64,000 bases of DNA, taken from the NCBI GenBank assembly GCA_002337455.1, contig DDGC01000019.1, positions 62,001 to 126,000 of the forward strand, in the 5' to 3' direction. This DNA comes from Rhizobiales bacterium UBA1912. GTDB lineage: Bacteria; Pseudomonadota; Alphaproteobacteria; Rhizobiales; Devosiaceae. The first letter of the stretch is position 1. Each line of letters opens with the position of its first letter. The notes below the pieces were generated by a model. It saw nothing but the letters and a program-made list of their open reading frames with translations. It was not told the DNA's origin and searched no databases. The position numbers and the translations under genes are program-made. Positions 52,361 through 61,587 of this stretch are shown here, one piece after another.

Positions 52361-53371
52361 ATGCCTGGAGCCGACATCTGGGATGGCGATGGCTTTACCA
52401 TTGAAAGCCTCACCGCCGCCATTAACAAGGAAAGCTATCGCCCCGGTCAGGTCAGTGCGACCGGGATTTTCGAGGAGGACGGCGTCACCACCACGCGTGT
52501 CTCGATCGAGGAACGCGATGGCAAAATCTCGCTGGTCGAGCCGACACTGCGCGGCGGGGCCGGCGAAACCACCGACGATGATGATCGTCGCAAGATCCCG
52601 TTTGATATTGAACACTATCAGCGCGACGATTTCATCAAGGCCGACGAGGTGCAGAACGTCCGAGAGTTCGGTACCGAAGATCAGCTCGAAACGCTTCAAA
52701 GCCGGGTCGAAAAAAAGGCGATGAAACATGCCCGCGATCTGACCATGACGCTCGAACATCAGCGGGTCGGGGCCATCAAGGGCGTCGTGACGTCCAAATC
52801 GGGCAAGGTCCTGCACAATCTGTTCAGCCGGTTCGAAATCGCTGTGCCGGCCGCAGTCTCACTCGAGCTGGACGTCGAGTCCACTGTCGTCACCAAGTTG
52901 TTTCAGGATGTAACCTACAGCATCGAGGACGATCTCGACGAGCCTTACGACGGGCTGCACGTCTTCACAGGTCGTGGATTTCATCAGTCCCTGTGGCAGC
53001 ACAAATCGGTGCGCGATACCTTCCTCTATCATGGCGGCGCCGCCGTCCTGCGGCAGGACGTCCCCGATGTTTTCACGTTCGGTGGGGCGACCTGGGAGCG
53101 GTACCGCACGGGGGCAAAAGCGACCGCCGATCTTGGTTCGCCCTACATCGCGGAAAACGAGGCGCGCGTGGTGCCCAAGGGTGTTCCCGAGCTGTTCATC
53201 ACCCGCTTTGCTCCGGCGGACTACGAGGAAACGGTGAACACCGAGGGCCTGCCGTTCTATGCCAAGCAGTATTCGAGCCAGAACGGGAAGGGGCGGCATC
53301 TTGAAGTCCAGATGAACGCCATTTCCATCTGCACGCGGCCGAAGGCCCTGCGGCGCCTGACGCTGACCTGA
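52361..53371 (+). CDS. Major capsid protein (lambda gpE family)
   Basis: A 336-residue HK97-fold capsid subunit. The lambda-E pattern is seen in the N-terminal FTIESLTAAINKESYRPGQV, in HNLFSRFEIAVPAA, and in the C-terminal EGLPFYAKQYSSQNGKGRHLEVQMNAISICTRPKALRRL. Position after the decoration gene supports the call. A terminator follows the gene and probably allows high expression of the head genes. Confidence 0.94.
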   Translation: MPGADIWDGDGFTIESLTAAINKESYRPGQVSATGIFEEDGVTTTRVSIEERDGKISLVEPTLRGGAGETTDDDDRRKIPFDIEHYQRDDFIKADEVQNVREFGTEDQLETLQSRVEKKAMKHARDLTMTLEHQRVGAIKGVVTSKSGKVLHNLFSRFEIAVPAAVSLELDVESTVVTKLFQDVTYSIEDDLDEPYDGLHVFTGRGFHQSLWQHKSVRDTFLYHGGAAVLRQDVPDVFTFGGATWERYRTGAKATADLGSPYIAENEARVVPKGVPELFITRFAPADYEETVNTEGLPFYAKQYSSQNGKGRHLEVQMNAISICTRPKALRRLTLT

Positions 53372-53397
53372 TCGCGGACACCCGCACCGATTTCTCG

Positions 53398-53424
53398 AAG
53401 GCCCGGTCCAGTACCGGGCCTTTC
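53398..53424 (+). terminator. Terminator after the major capsid gene
   Basis: Stem AAGGCCCGGT and ACCGGGCCTT around a CCAGT loop, followed by TCGTTT. It lies about 30 bp after the capsid stop and is likely partial, since the tail genes follow on the same strand. Confidence 0.75.
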
Positions 53425-53481
53425 GTTTGAGGCGGTGGCATGTATGCCGTGCGACCACCTCAACCGAAAGGAACCAAACCA

Positions 53482-53961
53482 ATGTCGAAGCCCAAGACAA
53501 AGAAAATCGCCTTTGCAGGCGGCGGTATCATTCCCAAGAGCATTTCGCTCACCGGCAAGGATCAGGTCGTTGCCGCCCACGCGCCAGTGGCTGTTCCGGT
53601 CGAGTATGCCGATCACCTGATCCATGAACGGGTCGCTTATGATCCTGATGGCAATGACGCGCCGAGCAAGCCGGCAAAGACCAATCAGTCTGCCGACAAG
53701 GCTGATGACATCGTCGCGGCAGCACAAGATAAGGCCAACGGCCTGATCGACGCGGCTGAAACGAGGGCCAAGGAGATCACCGAAGCCGCAGAGACCAAGG
53801 CGAGCGACACGGTCACAGCGGCCGAAGCCAGGGCCAAGGAAGTTACTGCCGACGCCGAGGCAAAAGCGGCCGAGATGCTCAATGTCGCCGAAGTCCAAGC
53901 GGCCGATATCGTCAACGCCGCTGAAGAGAAGGCCGAGAACGCCGGACAGAAGGACAGCTAA
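53482..53961 (+). CDS. Hendecad-repeat protein of unknown function
   Basis: A 159-residue protein in two parts. Residues 1-75 form a basic N-terminus and a short domain (LTGKDQVVAAHAPVAVPVEYADHLIHERVAYD). Residues 79-155 are seven successive 11-residue repeats of the type xAAExxAxExx, predicted to form a long right-handed coiled coil. The start at 53482 has an AAAGGA ribosome site. It lies between capsid and head-tail genes, so it may be a fibre, a decoration or a tail-completion protein. No family is recognised. Confidence 0.6.
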   Translation: MSKPKTKKIAFAGGGIIPKSISLTGKDQVVAAHAPVAVPVEYADHLIHERVAYDPDGNDAPSKPAKTNQSADKADDIVAAAQDKANGLIDAAETRAKEITEAAETKASDTVTAAEARAKEVTADAEAKAAEMLNVAEVQAADIVNAAEEKAENAGQKDS

Positions 53962-53964
53962 GCC

Positions 53965-54336
53965 GTGTCTGCCCGCTATCACACCCTGCGCGACCGCACA
54001 GTCGCCGCTGTCGATCGGGTGTTTGCCGAACCGATCCGGATCATCTGGAAGGACGATCGCGTGCCGGTGGACATCGAGGCCGTCTTGCGTACGGCCGCGC
54101 AGGTGGCGCAGTCCATGGCAGGAGGGCGCGGGCAGGCCTGGAACGTTGAAATCTCGGGCGCATCGGGCCTGCTGTATATCGACCGGGCCCGTTATCCGGA
54201 AATTCTTCCGAGCCGAGGGGATGAAATCAAGGCGCTGGCGCGCGGCGATGCCTATTTCGAAGTGTTGCGCACCGATACACGCAATCCGACGCGCCTGATC
54301 TGCCATCTTGCGGAAAGCGGGCGGGCCGGATCATGA
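53965..54336 (+). CDS. Head-tail joining protein (FII-like), putative
   Basis: A 123-residue protein. The region FAEPIRIIW near the start and LYIDRARYPEILPSRGDEIKALARGDAYFEVL near the end resemble lambda-FII-like neck proteins seen after capsid genes. The start is GTG at 53965, three bases after the preceding stop. It is coupled to the next gene by ATGA. The call rests on position and weak motif similarity. Confidence 0.55.
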   Translation: MSARYHTLRDRTVAAVDRVFAEPIRIIWKDDRVPVDIEAVLRTAAQVAQSMAGGRGQAWNVEISGASGLLYIDRARYPEILPSRGDEIKALARGDAYFEVLRTDTRNPTRLICHLAESGRAGS

Positions 54337-55142
54337 GCCTTGTTCGCCTTGCCGCAAGGATCTCTGCAGTGCACGCGCTGGAAGGGTGCCTGTTCGAAGG
54401 CACCGAGGTGCTCGACAGCGAAATCGGCGCCATCGGTCTCGGCCCCGACGGATCGCTGGTCGCAGATTCGGAGAGCCGCTTTGTTGCGGTTTACACCAAT
54501 GACGGCCAGGCCCTGATCGGCGAATACGAACCTCGAGCCCTCCATACCGGCGGCACCTGCGAGATCACCTTCGAAATGGGGATAACCGCCGCGATGCTGG
54601 TGCGCGATCCGGAGACGGAAAAGCAGCAGGTGATGGCCGGAGTGCCCGGCACCGACGCGGCATTTGAATTCTACCTCGACATGGTCGGCCGTCAGATCAT
54701 GGACGCTCTTTCCGACCCTGCGAACGAATGGGCCGACGTTTGGCGGGCGTTGTGTCCGGTCGTCGTCAAGATCGAAAGGGTTCGAACCGACGATGCGCAA
54801 ATGGTGCGGTTGGCAGGGCATCAGATCAAGTTGACCTGTCAGATTGTCGACGATCCAGTGCGTGGCATTGACCTCGAAGAGGGCGGAGCCTTCTGGCGGT
54901 TTCTCTTGGCGCTGGACGCGGTCGGCTCGGCCGAGACAGTAGCCCAGGCAAATCTGATCCGGGGCGCCCTGGGCGCGGCTCCCGTTGCCCGGTCGGTCGC
55001 GCGCGACAGAACGCTGGGGCTGACCGAGGCAGAAGCGGCAGCGCTTGGCGGCAATGATGTGTTCGATGACGCCGGTGCACCGGTCGAAACCGAAACGCTC
55101 GTTGTGGAGGTCGATGGCCTGGGTACGACAGAGGAGCAGTGA
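54333..55142 (+). CDS. Phage tail/neck structural protein, unknown
   Basis: A 269-residue protein starting MSLVRLAARISAVHALEGCL and containing LHTGGTCEITFEMG and AFEFYLDMVGRQIMDAL. Similar proteins sit between neck and baseplate genes in P2-like prophages of rhizobia, but I cannot name a family. It is coupled to both neighbours by overlaps. The C-terminal 60 residues are acidic and flexible. Confidence 0.55.
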   Translation: MSLVRLAARISAVHALEGCLFEGTEVLDSEIGAIGLGPDGSLVADSESRFVAVYTNDGQALIGEYEPRALHTGGTCEITFEMGITAAMLVRDPETEKQQVMAGVPGTDAAFEFYLDMVGRQIMDALSDPANEWADVWRALCPVVVKIERVRTDDAQMVRLAGHQIKLTCQIVDDPVRGIDLEEGGAFWRFLLALDAVGSAETVAQANLIRGALGAAPVARSVARDRTLGLTEAEAAALGGNDVFDDAGAPVETETLVVEVDGLGTTEEQ

Positions 55143-55681
55143 TGCTGACCGATCTGCTGGCCATGAAGATTGATATTGAGCGCCTCAAACAGGCCTTTGG
55201 GGCTTCGCTCAAGGTGGGGCCAGTGGCCGCCGTCGATGCGCAGCGGGGGTATAGGATCAAGCTGGGTGAGGGGCCAGGTGGGCCTTTCCTATCGCCCTGG
55301 TATCCACACCCGGAATCGGGTGGAGACAATTCGAGCTGGATGCCGCTTTCGGTCGGGCAGATCGTGGGTATCGTCAATCCGAACGGCGACCCCCGGCAAG
55401 GCTTCCTGATCCGTGGGGGATTTTCCGATCAGCACCCGCCAATCGCCGACGATAGCCAGACAGTGCGGTTTGCGTTCGGGCCCCTGACCATTACCGCCGT
55501 CGACGGCGGCCTGACGGTGGACGCTTCGGCACCCGTGACGGTGAACGCGCCAAACGTGAACCTTGGCGGCTCCGGCGGCAAGCCGGTGGCGCGGGTCGGC
55601 GACATCGTTGAGGTGGGCGCAGGATCGTCCGCCGGACAATGGCCAATCGTATCCGGCAGTCCAGTGGTGACGGCGCAATAG
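55142..55681 (+). CDS. Baseplate assembly protein V (P2 gpV family)
   Basis: A 179-residue tail-spike protein. An OB-fold N-terminal domain (VGPVAAVDAQRGYRIKLG, ESGGDNSSWMPLSVGQIVGIVNPNGDPRQGFLIRG) is followed by the beta-helix and Pro/Gly/Val-rich tip (VTVNAPNVNLGGSGG). It punctures the outer membrane in contractile-tailed phages. I chose the ATG at 55142 (a GTG at 55139 is also possible) with GAGGAG upstream. Confidence 0.9.
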   Translation: MLTDLLAMKIDIERLKQAFGASLKVGPVAAVDAQRGYRIKLGEGPGGPFLSPWYPHPESGGDNSSWMPLSVGQIVGIVNPNGDPRQGFLIRGGFSDQHPPIADDSQTVRFAFGPLTITAVDGGLTVDASAPVTVNAPNVNLGGSGGKPVARVGDIVEVGAGSSAGQWPIVSGSPVVTAQ

Positions 55682-55695
55682 ATCGAGGACAGGAC

Positions 55696-55875
55696 ATGGA
55701 CAAGAGGGATTACAGCGTCGCGGCGCATGTGAACCGGATCAACGGCCAGATCGTATCGCGCACCAGGCGCGTCAGCCTTTCCGATTCCGAGGCCCTTTAT
55801 GAACGGGCGCTTGGTCGCGTCCAGCCCGTCGGGATGCCGAAGCGCAACCGCCGTCGCAAGGCGCCGACGAAATGA
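55696..55875 (+). CDS. Small baseplate-region protein, unknown function
   Basis: A 59-residue basic protein starting MDKRDYSVAAHVNRINGQIV and ending PKRNRRRKAPTK. It lies between gpV and gpW genes and is coupled to gpW by ATGA. A similar tiny gene is usual at this place in P2-like phages, but no family is recognised. Confidence 0.5.
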   Translation: MDKRDYSVAAHVNRINGQIVSRTRRVSLSDSEALYERALGRVQPVGMPKRNRRRKAPTK

Positions 55876-56264
55876 GCGGGATCGATCGTCGGACAGGCAC
55901 CATAATCGACAATTTTGCCTCCGCCTGTCAGTCGGTTGAACTCATTTTTGCTACGCCGATTGGCGAACGCGTCATGCGGCGTCAGTTTGGCGGCGGCATC
56001 GTTGAGCTGCTGGGACGGCTCATGCGCCCCGACCTTTTTCCGGTGGTGATGATCCTGATCGCGGCGGCCATCGATGTCTGGGAGCCCCGCTTTCGCGTCC
56101 GATCGGTTCGGTTTACCGGCTCGGTGGACGCCGTCCGAGCCGGACAGGCGGGAATCGCCATCGAAGTTGACTGGCGGCCTGACGCCCATCGCGGCGATTT
56201 CACCATCGAGGGAACGCGGGCCATGATCTTGCGATATTCAGGCCGTCATTGGGTGACGACATGA
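55872..56264 (+). CDS. Baseplate protein W (gp25/P2 gpW family)
   Basis: A 130-residue protein with the gp25-like signature ELIFATPIGERVMRRQFGGGI and LIAAAIDVWEPRFRV. In T4, gp25 is a tail lysozyme-related baseplate wedge component, and P2 gpW is its counterpart. It starts four bases inside the upstream gene and its stop overlaps the gpJ start. Confidence 0.92.
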   Translation: MSGIDRRTGTIIDNFASACQSVELIFATPIGERVMRRQFGGGIVELLGRLMRPDLFPVVMILIAAAIDVWEPRFRVRSVRFTGSVDAVRAGQAGIAIEVDWRPDAHRGDFTIEGTRAMILRYSGRHWVTT

Positions 56265-57118
56265 CATTGCCGTCCGAACTGGCCGGCCTGCCGGCACCGT
56301 CGATCGTCGAGGAAATCGGCTATGAAACGCGGCTGGGGATCCTGCGCGATCGCCTGGTAGCGCTGTTTGATGCGGCCGGGATCGACTATGATGTCGAAAA
56401 CCTCGAGACGGACCCGGCGCAGATCCTGTTGCAGGTTTCGGCCTATCAGGACGTCTTGCTGCGCCAAAGGGTCAATGAGGCAATCCGGTCGACCTTTCTT
56501 GCCTATGCCGTTGGCGGCGATCTCGACGTTCTGGCACAATGGTATGACGTCTATCGCCTGGCAGGCGAGGATGACGACCGGCTGCGCCGGCGGGTCATTC
56601 TTGCCATACAGGGCCGCTCGCCGGGCGGGACGGAGGCGCGATACAGGGCAGTCGCTCTGGGCGCCGATGTTCGGGTACAGGATGCGGCGGTCTATACGGT
56701 CGGGCGAGACCCTACGGTGCGCGTGGCGGTGTTTTCAAACGAAGCAGGCGGCGTTGCCAGCCCTTCACTGCTTTCTGCAGTTGACGGGGCTTTGCAGGCA
56801 CCCGACGTGCGGATGGTCAATGATTTGATTTTGGTTGCCAGTGCCGCGCAGCAGGTGGTGGATGTCGTCGCCGATATCTGGCTGTTGCCCCAGGCGCCCG
56901 AGAGCACCATCGCGGTGGCGCAGTCTGCCATGGCCGCTGCCTGGTCGGGACTGTCGCTGGGCCGGGATGTCACCATGAGCTGGCTGACGGCCATGTTGCA
57001 GGTCGATGGCGTGCAGCGGGTTGTCGTCACGGCACCCACCAGCGATGTCGTCATGCCGTTCGACCAGGCAGCCGGGCTGGGAACGATCACACTTAACAAT
57101 CGCGGGAGAGCATTTTGA
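56261..57118 (+). CDS. Baseplate assembly protein J (P2 gpJ family)
   Basis: A 285-residue baseplate edge protein. The segment LLQVSAYQDVLLRQRVNEAIRSTFLAYAVGGDLDVLAQWYDV with LRRRVILAIQGRSPGGTEARYR is the conserved core of gpJ/gp47-type proteins. It is coupled to gpW and gpI by overlapping start and stop codons. Confidence 0.93.
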   Translation: MTLPSELAGLPAPSIVEEIGYETRLGILRDRLVALFDAAGIDYDVENLETDPAQILLQVSAYQDVLLRQRVNEAIRSTFLAYAVGGDLDVLAQWYDVYRLAGEDDDRLRRRVILAIQGRSPGGTEARYRAVALGADVRVQDAAVYTVGRDPTVRVAVFSNEAGGVASPSLLSAVDGALQAPDVRMVNDLILVASAAQQVVDVVADIWLLPQAPESTIAVAQSAMAAAWSGLSLGRDVTMSWLTAMLQVDGVQRVVVTAPTSDVVMPFDQAAGLGTITLNNRGRAF

Positions 57119-58263
57119 CTTCGGCGCTCCTGCCGTCAGCTTCATCGCCATGGGAGCGCGTTCTTGCCGATGGCATGGAGCTCTCTGGCGCGCTGGGCGT
57201 AGCGATCAATGGTATCGTCGGCGCCAAGCTGCACCAGCCGACGGCGTCGATGCTGCCCTTTCTGGTCTGGGAATACGGGCTGGGCGAACTGACGCCTTAT
57301 GTACCGGCCATCCATGAGCTAATTGATGAAGGTCTGATCTGGCAGCGGTTGCGCGGGACTGTTAGCGCCGTGGCGATCGGGTTGGGCTGGGTCGGATACA
57401 CTGCCGATATCGAGGAGGCAACTAGTTCGCGGCGGTTCTGGAATTCGTTCCAGCTGCGATTCGACGCCCTGCCCATTTCGGATGTGCCCGACCTCGAGCG
57501 CATCGAAGCGATTACGCAGCTTTCAATTCCGCTGCGCTCGAAACTGCGCCGGGGAGTGCATCTTTACGATATCGAGGCCGCGCAGGGCGACCACACGGTG
57601 CTCGACGGTTCCTACCTCGATCACGAGAGCGGGATTACGGCCACACCCGGCGGCACGCTCTGGTCGTTCGGACGCGCCACGGAAATCGCCCATGCCCTGG
57701 GCAAGGCGGAACTCGACGCTGCCGGATTATGGATCGAACCCAATTGGGACGTGCCGCTCGATGCTTCGCCCGCATGGACCACAATCGAGACCGCTTGGAC
57801 CGAAATTGCCACGCCTTGGGTGAGTGGGGGCGCCGAGGCGATACGAGAACGGGCAATCGTTGCATCCCTGATCGCTGGCGAGATGTTTCTGCGCCTCTAT
57901 GACGAAACCGGCAATAAGATTGGACATCGCAAATGTCGCGTGGTGCGTCGCGTTTGGTCCGAGGCAGCCGGTGATTACAAGTTTGGCGGGGTGCGGTATG
58001 GCTGTCAGGCACTGGCCACCCGCGTCTATGTCGAGGCGATGACGCAGTTCCGCGATGCCGATGGTGTCGAGTGCGAGACTGTCGCGCTCGTCGTCGGGGG
58101 CATGCGCAGGGCGAGCGTAAAGCCCGGACGGCTCTGGTTGGCCCCGGACGAGATCGAGGGCGGCTTTGAGCTGGCCGTGAGCCCGTTTGGGCACGATTTG
58201 CGCGCGACGGTTCGCGAGCAGGCCAAATTCATGCTCACGCTTGCCGCCCCGGTGCCGCCGTGA
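57115..58263 (+). CDS. Tail protein I (P2 gpI family), extended
   Basis: A 382-residue protein whose N-terminal half matches gpI (LPFLVWEYGLGELTPYVPAIHELIDEGLIWQRLRGTVSAV). This is about twice the usual length; the extra C-terminal part (from about residue 200) resembles no domain I know. Its start is TTG at 57115, overlapping the gpJ stop, with GGGAGA upstream. It joins the baseplate to the fibre. Confidence 0.85.
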   Translation: MTSALLPSASSPWERVLADGMELSGALGVAINGIVGAKLHQPTASMLPFLVWEYGLGELTPYVPAIHELIDEGLIWQRLRGTVSAVAIGLGWVGYTADIEEATSSRRFWNSFQLRFDALPISDVPDLERIEAITQLSIPLRSKLRRGVHLYDIEAAQGDHTVLDGSYLDHESGITATPGGTLWSFGRATEIAHALGKAELDAAGLWIEPNWDVPLDASPAWTTIETAWTEIATPWVSGGAEAIRERAIVASLIAGEMFLRLYDETGNKIGHRKCRVVRRVWSEAAGDYKFGGVRYGCQALATRVYVEAMTQFRDADGVECETVALVVGGMRRASVKPGRLWLAPDEIEGGFELAVSPFGHDLRATVREQAKFMLTLAAPVPP

Positions 58264-58342
58264 GGTTCCCGTCAGCGATTTCGCCAACAAACCATACGCC
58301 GAGCGCTCCTAGGCTCTGGCCATTATTTTAACGAGGTTTCCT

Positions 58343-61300
58343 ATGCCGTTCGAGCATCCCTCGGGGCTGCCTTACGCCTTTCAGCGTTCGGTGGGCGATC
58401 CGTCTGTGCAGAGCGTTGTGCATTTCGGTGCCCGCCCATTCATCCAGGGCGCGGACTTGCACGATGCCCAGGATATCCAGCGGGCCCGCTCGCGCCGCGT
58501 GAGCCGCCTGATCGCCGCCGACGGTGATCGGATCGAGGGAGCGGCCGCAATCGTTGATCGGGAAGCCGAGACGGTCAATCTCACTGCGGGTCGCATCTAT
58601 GTCGATGGCGACGTTCTCCTTGTGAACGCCGCCCAGATCGATGACGTGTCCATGGACACCCGCGTCGAGATCGGCGTGCGCCTCGTGCGCCAATGGATCA
58701 CCAGTGAAGACGATCCCACCCTTGTGGGGCTCGTTCCAGGATCTCTGGCCGAGGGCGAGGGTGGCGCCGCACGCGAAATCGTCTCTCTCGCATGGGCGTT
58801 GTCTGACGATGGCGGGGAAGGGGCCTTTTACCAGGTCTATGTGCTTCAGAACGGCACGATCCTCGATCAACCCGAGCCGCCCTTTGTCCAGGGGATCGTG
58901 CAGGCCATCGCATCTTATGACCGGGTGTATGGCCATTACATCGTGCGCGGCTGCCGCATCTCGGCGCTAGGCGCCATTGGCGCCGCACAGGTGTTTTCCA
59001 TTGAAGAGGGCGAGGCCAATATCGACGGCTTCAAGCGCACGCGATTTACCGCGTTGCGGCATGGCGAAACCGAAGAATGGGACATCTCGGCCGTGCCGGG
59101 CGAAACCCACACCTATGACGGCGGCGCCAGCCAGGTCGTGACCATGGCACGCGCGCCGGTCGATGGCGTGACTTCTGTGCTGCTCGATAAGGAAAAGACG
59201 GTCAGTGTCGTGCGCGGCCCGGTCGCCAATGGCGCCGATAACCTGCCGGACAATTCGGTGATTGAGATCATCTCGGTGGTGCAGGGCGCGACGACCTATG
59301 AAGCCGGAACCGATTTCAATCGGGTGGGGGATACAGTCGATTGGGCGCCGGCGGGGGCAGAGCCGGCGACGTCGACATCATACGATGTGACTTATCGCTA
59401 CCGCGCATCGGTGGTGCCCGATGCTGTCACCAATACGACGATCGAAGTTTCAGGTGGCGCAGCGGGTGGCGATATCATCATCGCCTACACATGGAAGCTG
59501 CCGCGCATTGACATGCTCTGTCTCGATAAAAGCGGTGCGGCCGTCTATGTCCGTGGCCTTTCGGCGGTCGCAAATCCCGTGCCTCCGATCCCGCCAGCCA
59601 ATGTGCTACCGCTGGCCGAGATTCACAATGACTGGTTCGGTACGCCCAATGTAATTTCTGACGGCATTCGCACCGGGGTCCGCGCGCCGACATGGAGTGA
59701 GTATCGCCGGTTCATGAATATGCTCGAGGATCACTCAAGGCTGATCCAGCTCGAGCGGTTGAAATCGAATGTCGATGCGCGCGACCCCGCCGCCAAGCGC
59801 AACATGTTCGTCGATCCATTCGTCGATGACAGCCTGCGCGATGTCGGAGAGGCCCAGACCGGTGCGATTGGCAACGGGTTGATGCAACTGGCGATCGAGC
59901 CGACGTTCTATGACCTCGATCTCTCCAGCCCGGTGACCCTAGATTGGGTCGAAGAGGTGATCGTCGAGCAGGCTCTGCGGACCGGGTGCGAGAAGATTAA
60001 TCCCTACCAGAATTTTTCGCCCATGCCCGGTGCGCTCAAGCTGTCTCCGGCGGTCGATTTCTGGACCGAGAGCGCCACCCAATGGGCCAGTCCCCAGACC
60101 ATCGAGTTCAACCGCGGCGTTTCGATTTCGGGCGCGCGGGTGCAATCGAGCTCGGCCACGCAAACCGTCAGCTCGACGACCGAAGAACTGCCCTTTTTGC
60201 GCCAGCGCGATGTCGAATTCGTCATTGCTGGCTTTTTCGAAGGCGAAATTCTCGACGTTTTGACCTTCGACGACATCGACGTCAAACCGGCAGGCGAACA
60301 AACGGCTGACGAAAACGGTGAAATCACCGGCAGCTTCACGATCCCCGCGAACGTGCCGGCGGGCACCAAGGAGGTGATCGCCGAGGGGCAGGGTGGCACA
60401 TTGGCGGTGGCCCCGTTCACCGGCCAGGGCACGCTGGAAACCGACGTTATGCGACGTGTCACGACAGTCCAGCGCTGGGACGCCGCAATTGTTCAGCGGC
60501 GCCAGAACGATGACGACGAACACGAGGAAACCAATGGCGAGCGGCGCATGCGCGAAACAGGCTCGTTCGATCCGCAGGCGCAGATTTTCAACCTGCCGTC
60601 GACACGCCAGATCGTGGGTGTGGACTTCCATCTTTGCGCGCTGGGCGATCTGACCAATCACATTCTGATCCACCAGGTCAGTGTGGATACCGGCTGGCCG
60701 ACGACCGATGTCGAAGCCGAAGCGTTTGTTCCCATGGCGGGAGCGCAGATGGGCTGGAAATCGGCGCGCTATGGCCTGCCCGTAACCGTTTCGGCGGGGC
60801 TTGACCGTGCCGTCGTCATCAAGACCGATGATGGTGAGCACGCGATCAGCTTTGCCAGCCTTGGCGGGTTCGACGCCGAGGCACAGCGCCCGGTGACGAC
60901 GCACCCTTATCCGATCGGGCCGCGCCTGTCGTCGGTCAACGCGCGGACATGGACGGCTCATCAGAACGACGCCCTGGCCTTCCGGCTCGTGGCGGCGCGC
61001 TATACCCAGACCACCAAGACTGTGGATCTGGGCACTGTCGATGTCGTCGATTGTTCCGATCTTCAGGTGCGGGCCATTGTAGATATGCCGAGCCCGGCCT
61101 GTTCGGTGGTTTTCGAGATCGAACGGGCCGGTGGTGAAATCTTCCGGCTCCTGCCTTGGCAGGTTCTCCAACTTGGAGAGTTCATCACCGAGACGGTAAC
61201 TGTGCGCGCCATTTTGACAGGAACCGAGCGGTTGGCTCCCGTGCTGTTTGCGCCAGTCGAACTGATCGCGGGCAAGATCGCAACAGAGGCGAGCTATGTC

Positions 61301-61576
61301 ACAAAGGTCATCGACACCAGCGATGCCATCCGGGTTTCGGCTTATCTCAAAGCGGCGGTACCTGCCGGGGCTGGCCTGACGCTTGAATACGATTATGCCG
61401 ACGATGGCTGGGAAGACCTGCCGCTTCACGCCACCGAGATTTCGCCCGATCCGGCATGGGTCGAGCGCAACTTCAGGGTGGCCATCGCCGGCCAGCAGAT
61501 GCGTATCAGGATTTCGCTGACTGGTGGCCCAGCAGCGCGGCCGGTTATTTCCGACTTCGGCGCAGGCATCATCTAG
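58343..61576 (+). CDS. Large baseplate/fibre protein with DUF4815-type domain
   Basis: A 1077-residue virion protein. The N-terminal third (GARPFIQGADLHDAQDIQRARSRRVSRLI, YVDGDVLLV) matches the DUF4815 pattern, and the middle and C-terminus are beta-rich. It occupies the position of the tail fibre or H-type gene after gpI. Its size suggests a fibre platform to which the collar fibre encoded next attaches. The function is inferred from position and domain type. Confidence 0.75.
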   Translation: MPFEHPSGLPYAFQRSVGDPSVQSVVHFGARPFIQGADLHDAQDIQRARSRRVSRLIAADGDRIEGAAAIVDREAETVNLTAGRIYVDGDVLLVNAAQIDDVSMDTRVEIGVRLVRQWITSEDDPTLVGLVPGSLAEGEGGAAREIVSLAWALSDDGGEGAFYQVYVLQNGTILDQPEPPFVQGIVQAIASYDRVYGHYIVRGCRISALGAIGAAQVFSIEEGEANIDGFKRTRFTALRHGETEEWDISAVPGETHTYDGGASQVVTMARAPVDGVTSVLLDKEKTVSVVRGPVANGADNLPDNSVIEIISVVQGATTYEAGTDFNRVGDTVDWAPAGAEPATSTSYDVTYRYRASVVPDAVTNTTIEVSGGAAGGDIIIAYTWKLPRIDMLCLDKSGAAVYVRGLSAVANPVPPIPPANVLPLAEIHNDWFGTPNVISDGIRTGVRAPTWSEYRRFMNMLEDHSRLIQLERLKSNVDARDPAAKRNMFVDPFVDDSLRDVGEAQTGAIGNGLMQLAIEPTFYDLDLSSPVTLDWVEEVIVEQALRTGCEKINPYQNFSPMPGALKLSPAVDFWTESATQWASPQTIEFNRGVSISGARVQSSSATQTVSSTTEELPFLRQRDVEFVIAGFFEGEILDVLTFDDIDVKPAGEQTADENGEITGSFTIPANVPAGTKEVIAEGQGGTLAVAPFTGQGTLETDVMRRVTTVQRWDAAIVQRRQNDDDEHEETNGERRMRETGSFDPQAQIFNLPSTRQIVGVDFHLCALGDLTNHILIHQVSVDTGWPTTDVEAEAFVPMAGAQMGWKSARYGLPVTVSAGLDRAVVIKTDDGEHAISFASLGGFDAEAQRPVTTHPYPIGPRLSSVNARTWTAHQNDALAFRLVAARYTQTTKTVDLGTVDVVDCSDLQVRAIVDMPSPACSVVFEIERAGGEIFRLLPWQVLQLGEFITETVTVRAILTGTERLAPVLFAPVELIAGKIATEASYVTKVIDTSDAIRVSAYLKAAVPAGAGLTLEYDYADDGWEDLPLHATEISPDPAWVERNFRVAIAGQQMRIRISLTGGPAARPVISDFGAGII

Positions 61577-61587
61577 GAGGATTTTCG

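Noticed and set aside
59939..61429. Open frame of 496 codons on the minus strand across the DUF4815-type gene
   Set aside because: Composition typical of antisense reading, and it would oppose the whole late operon.
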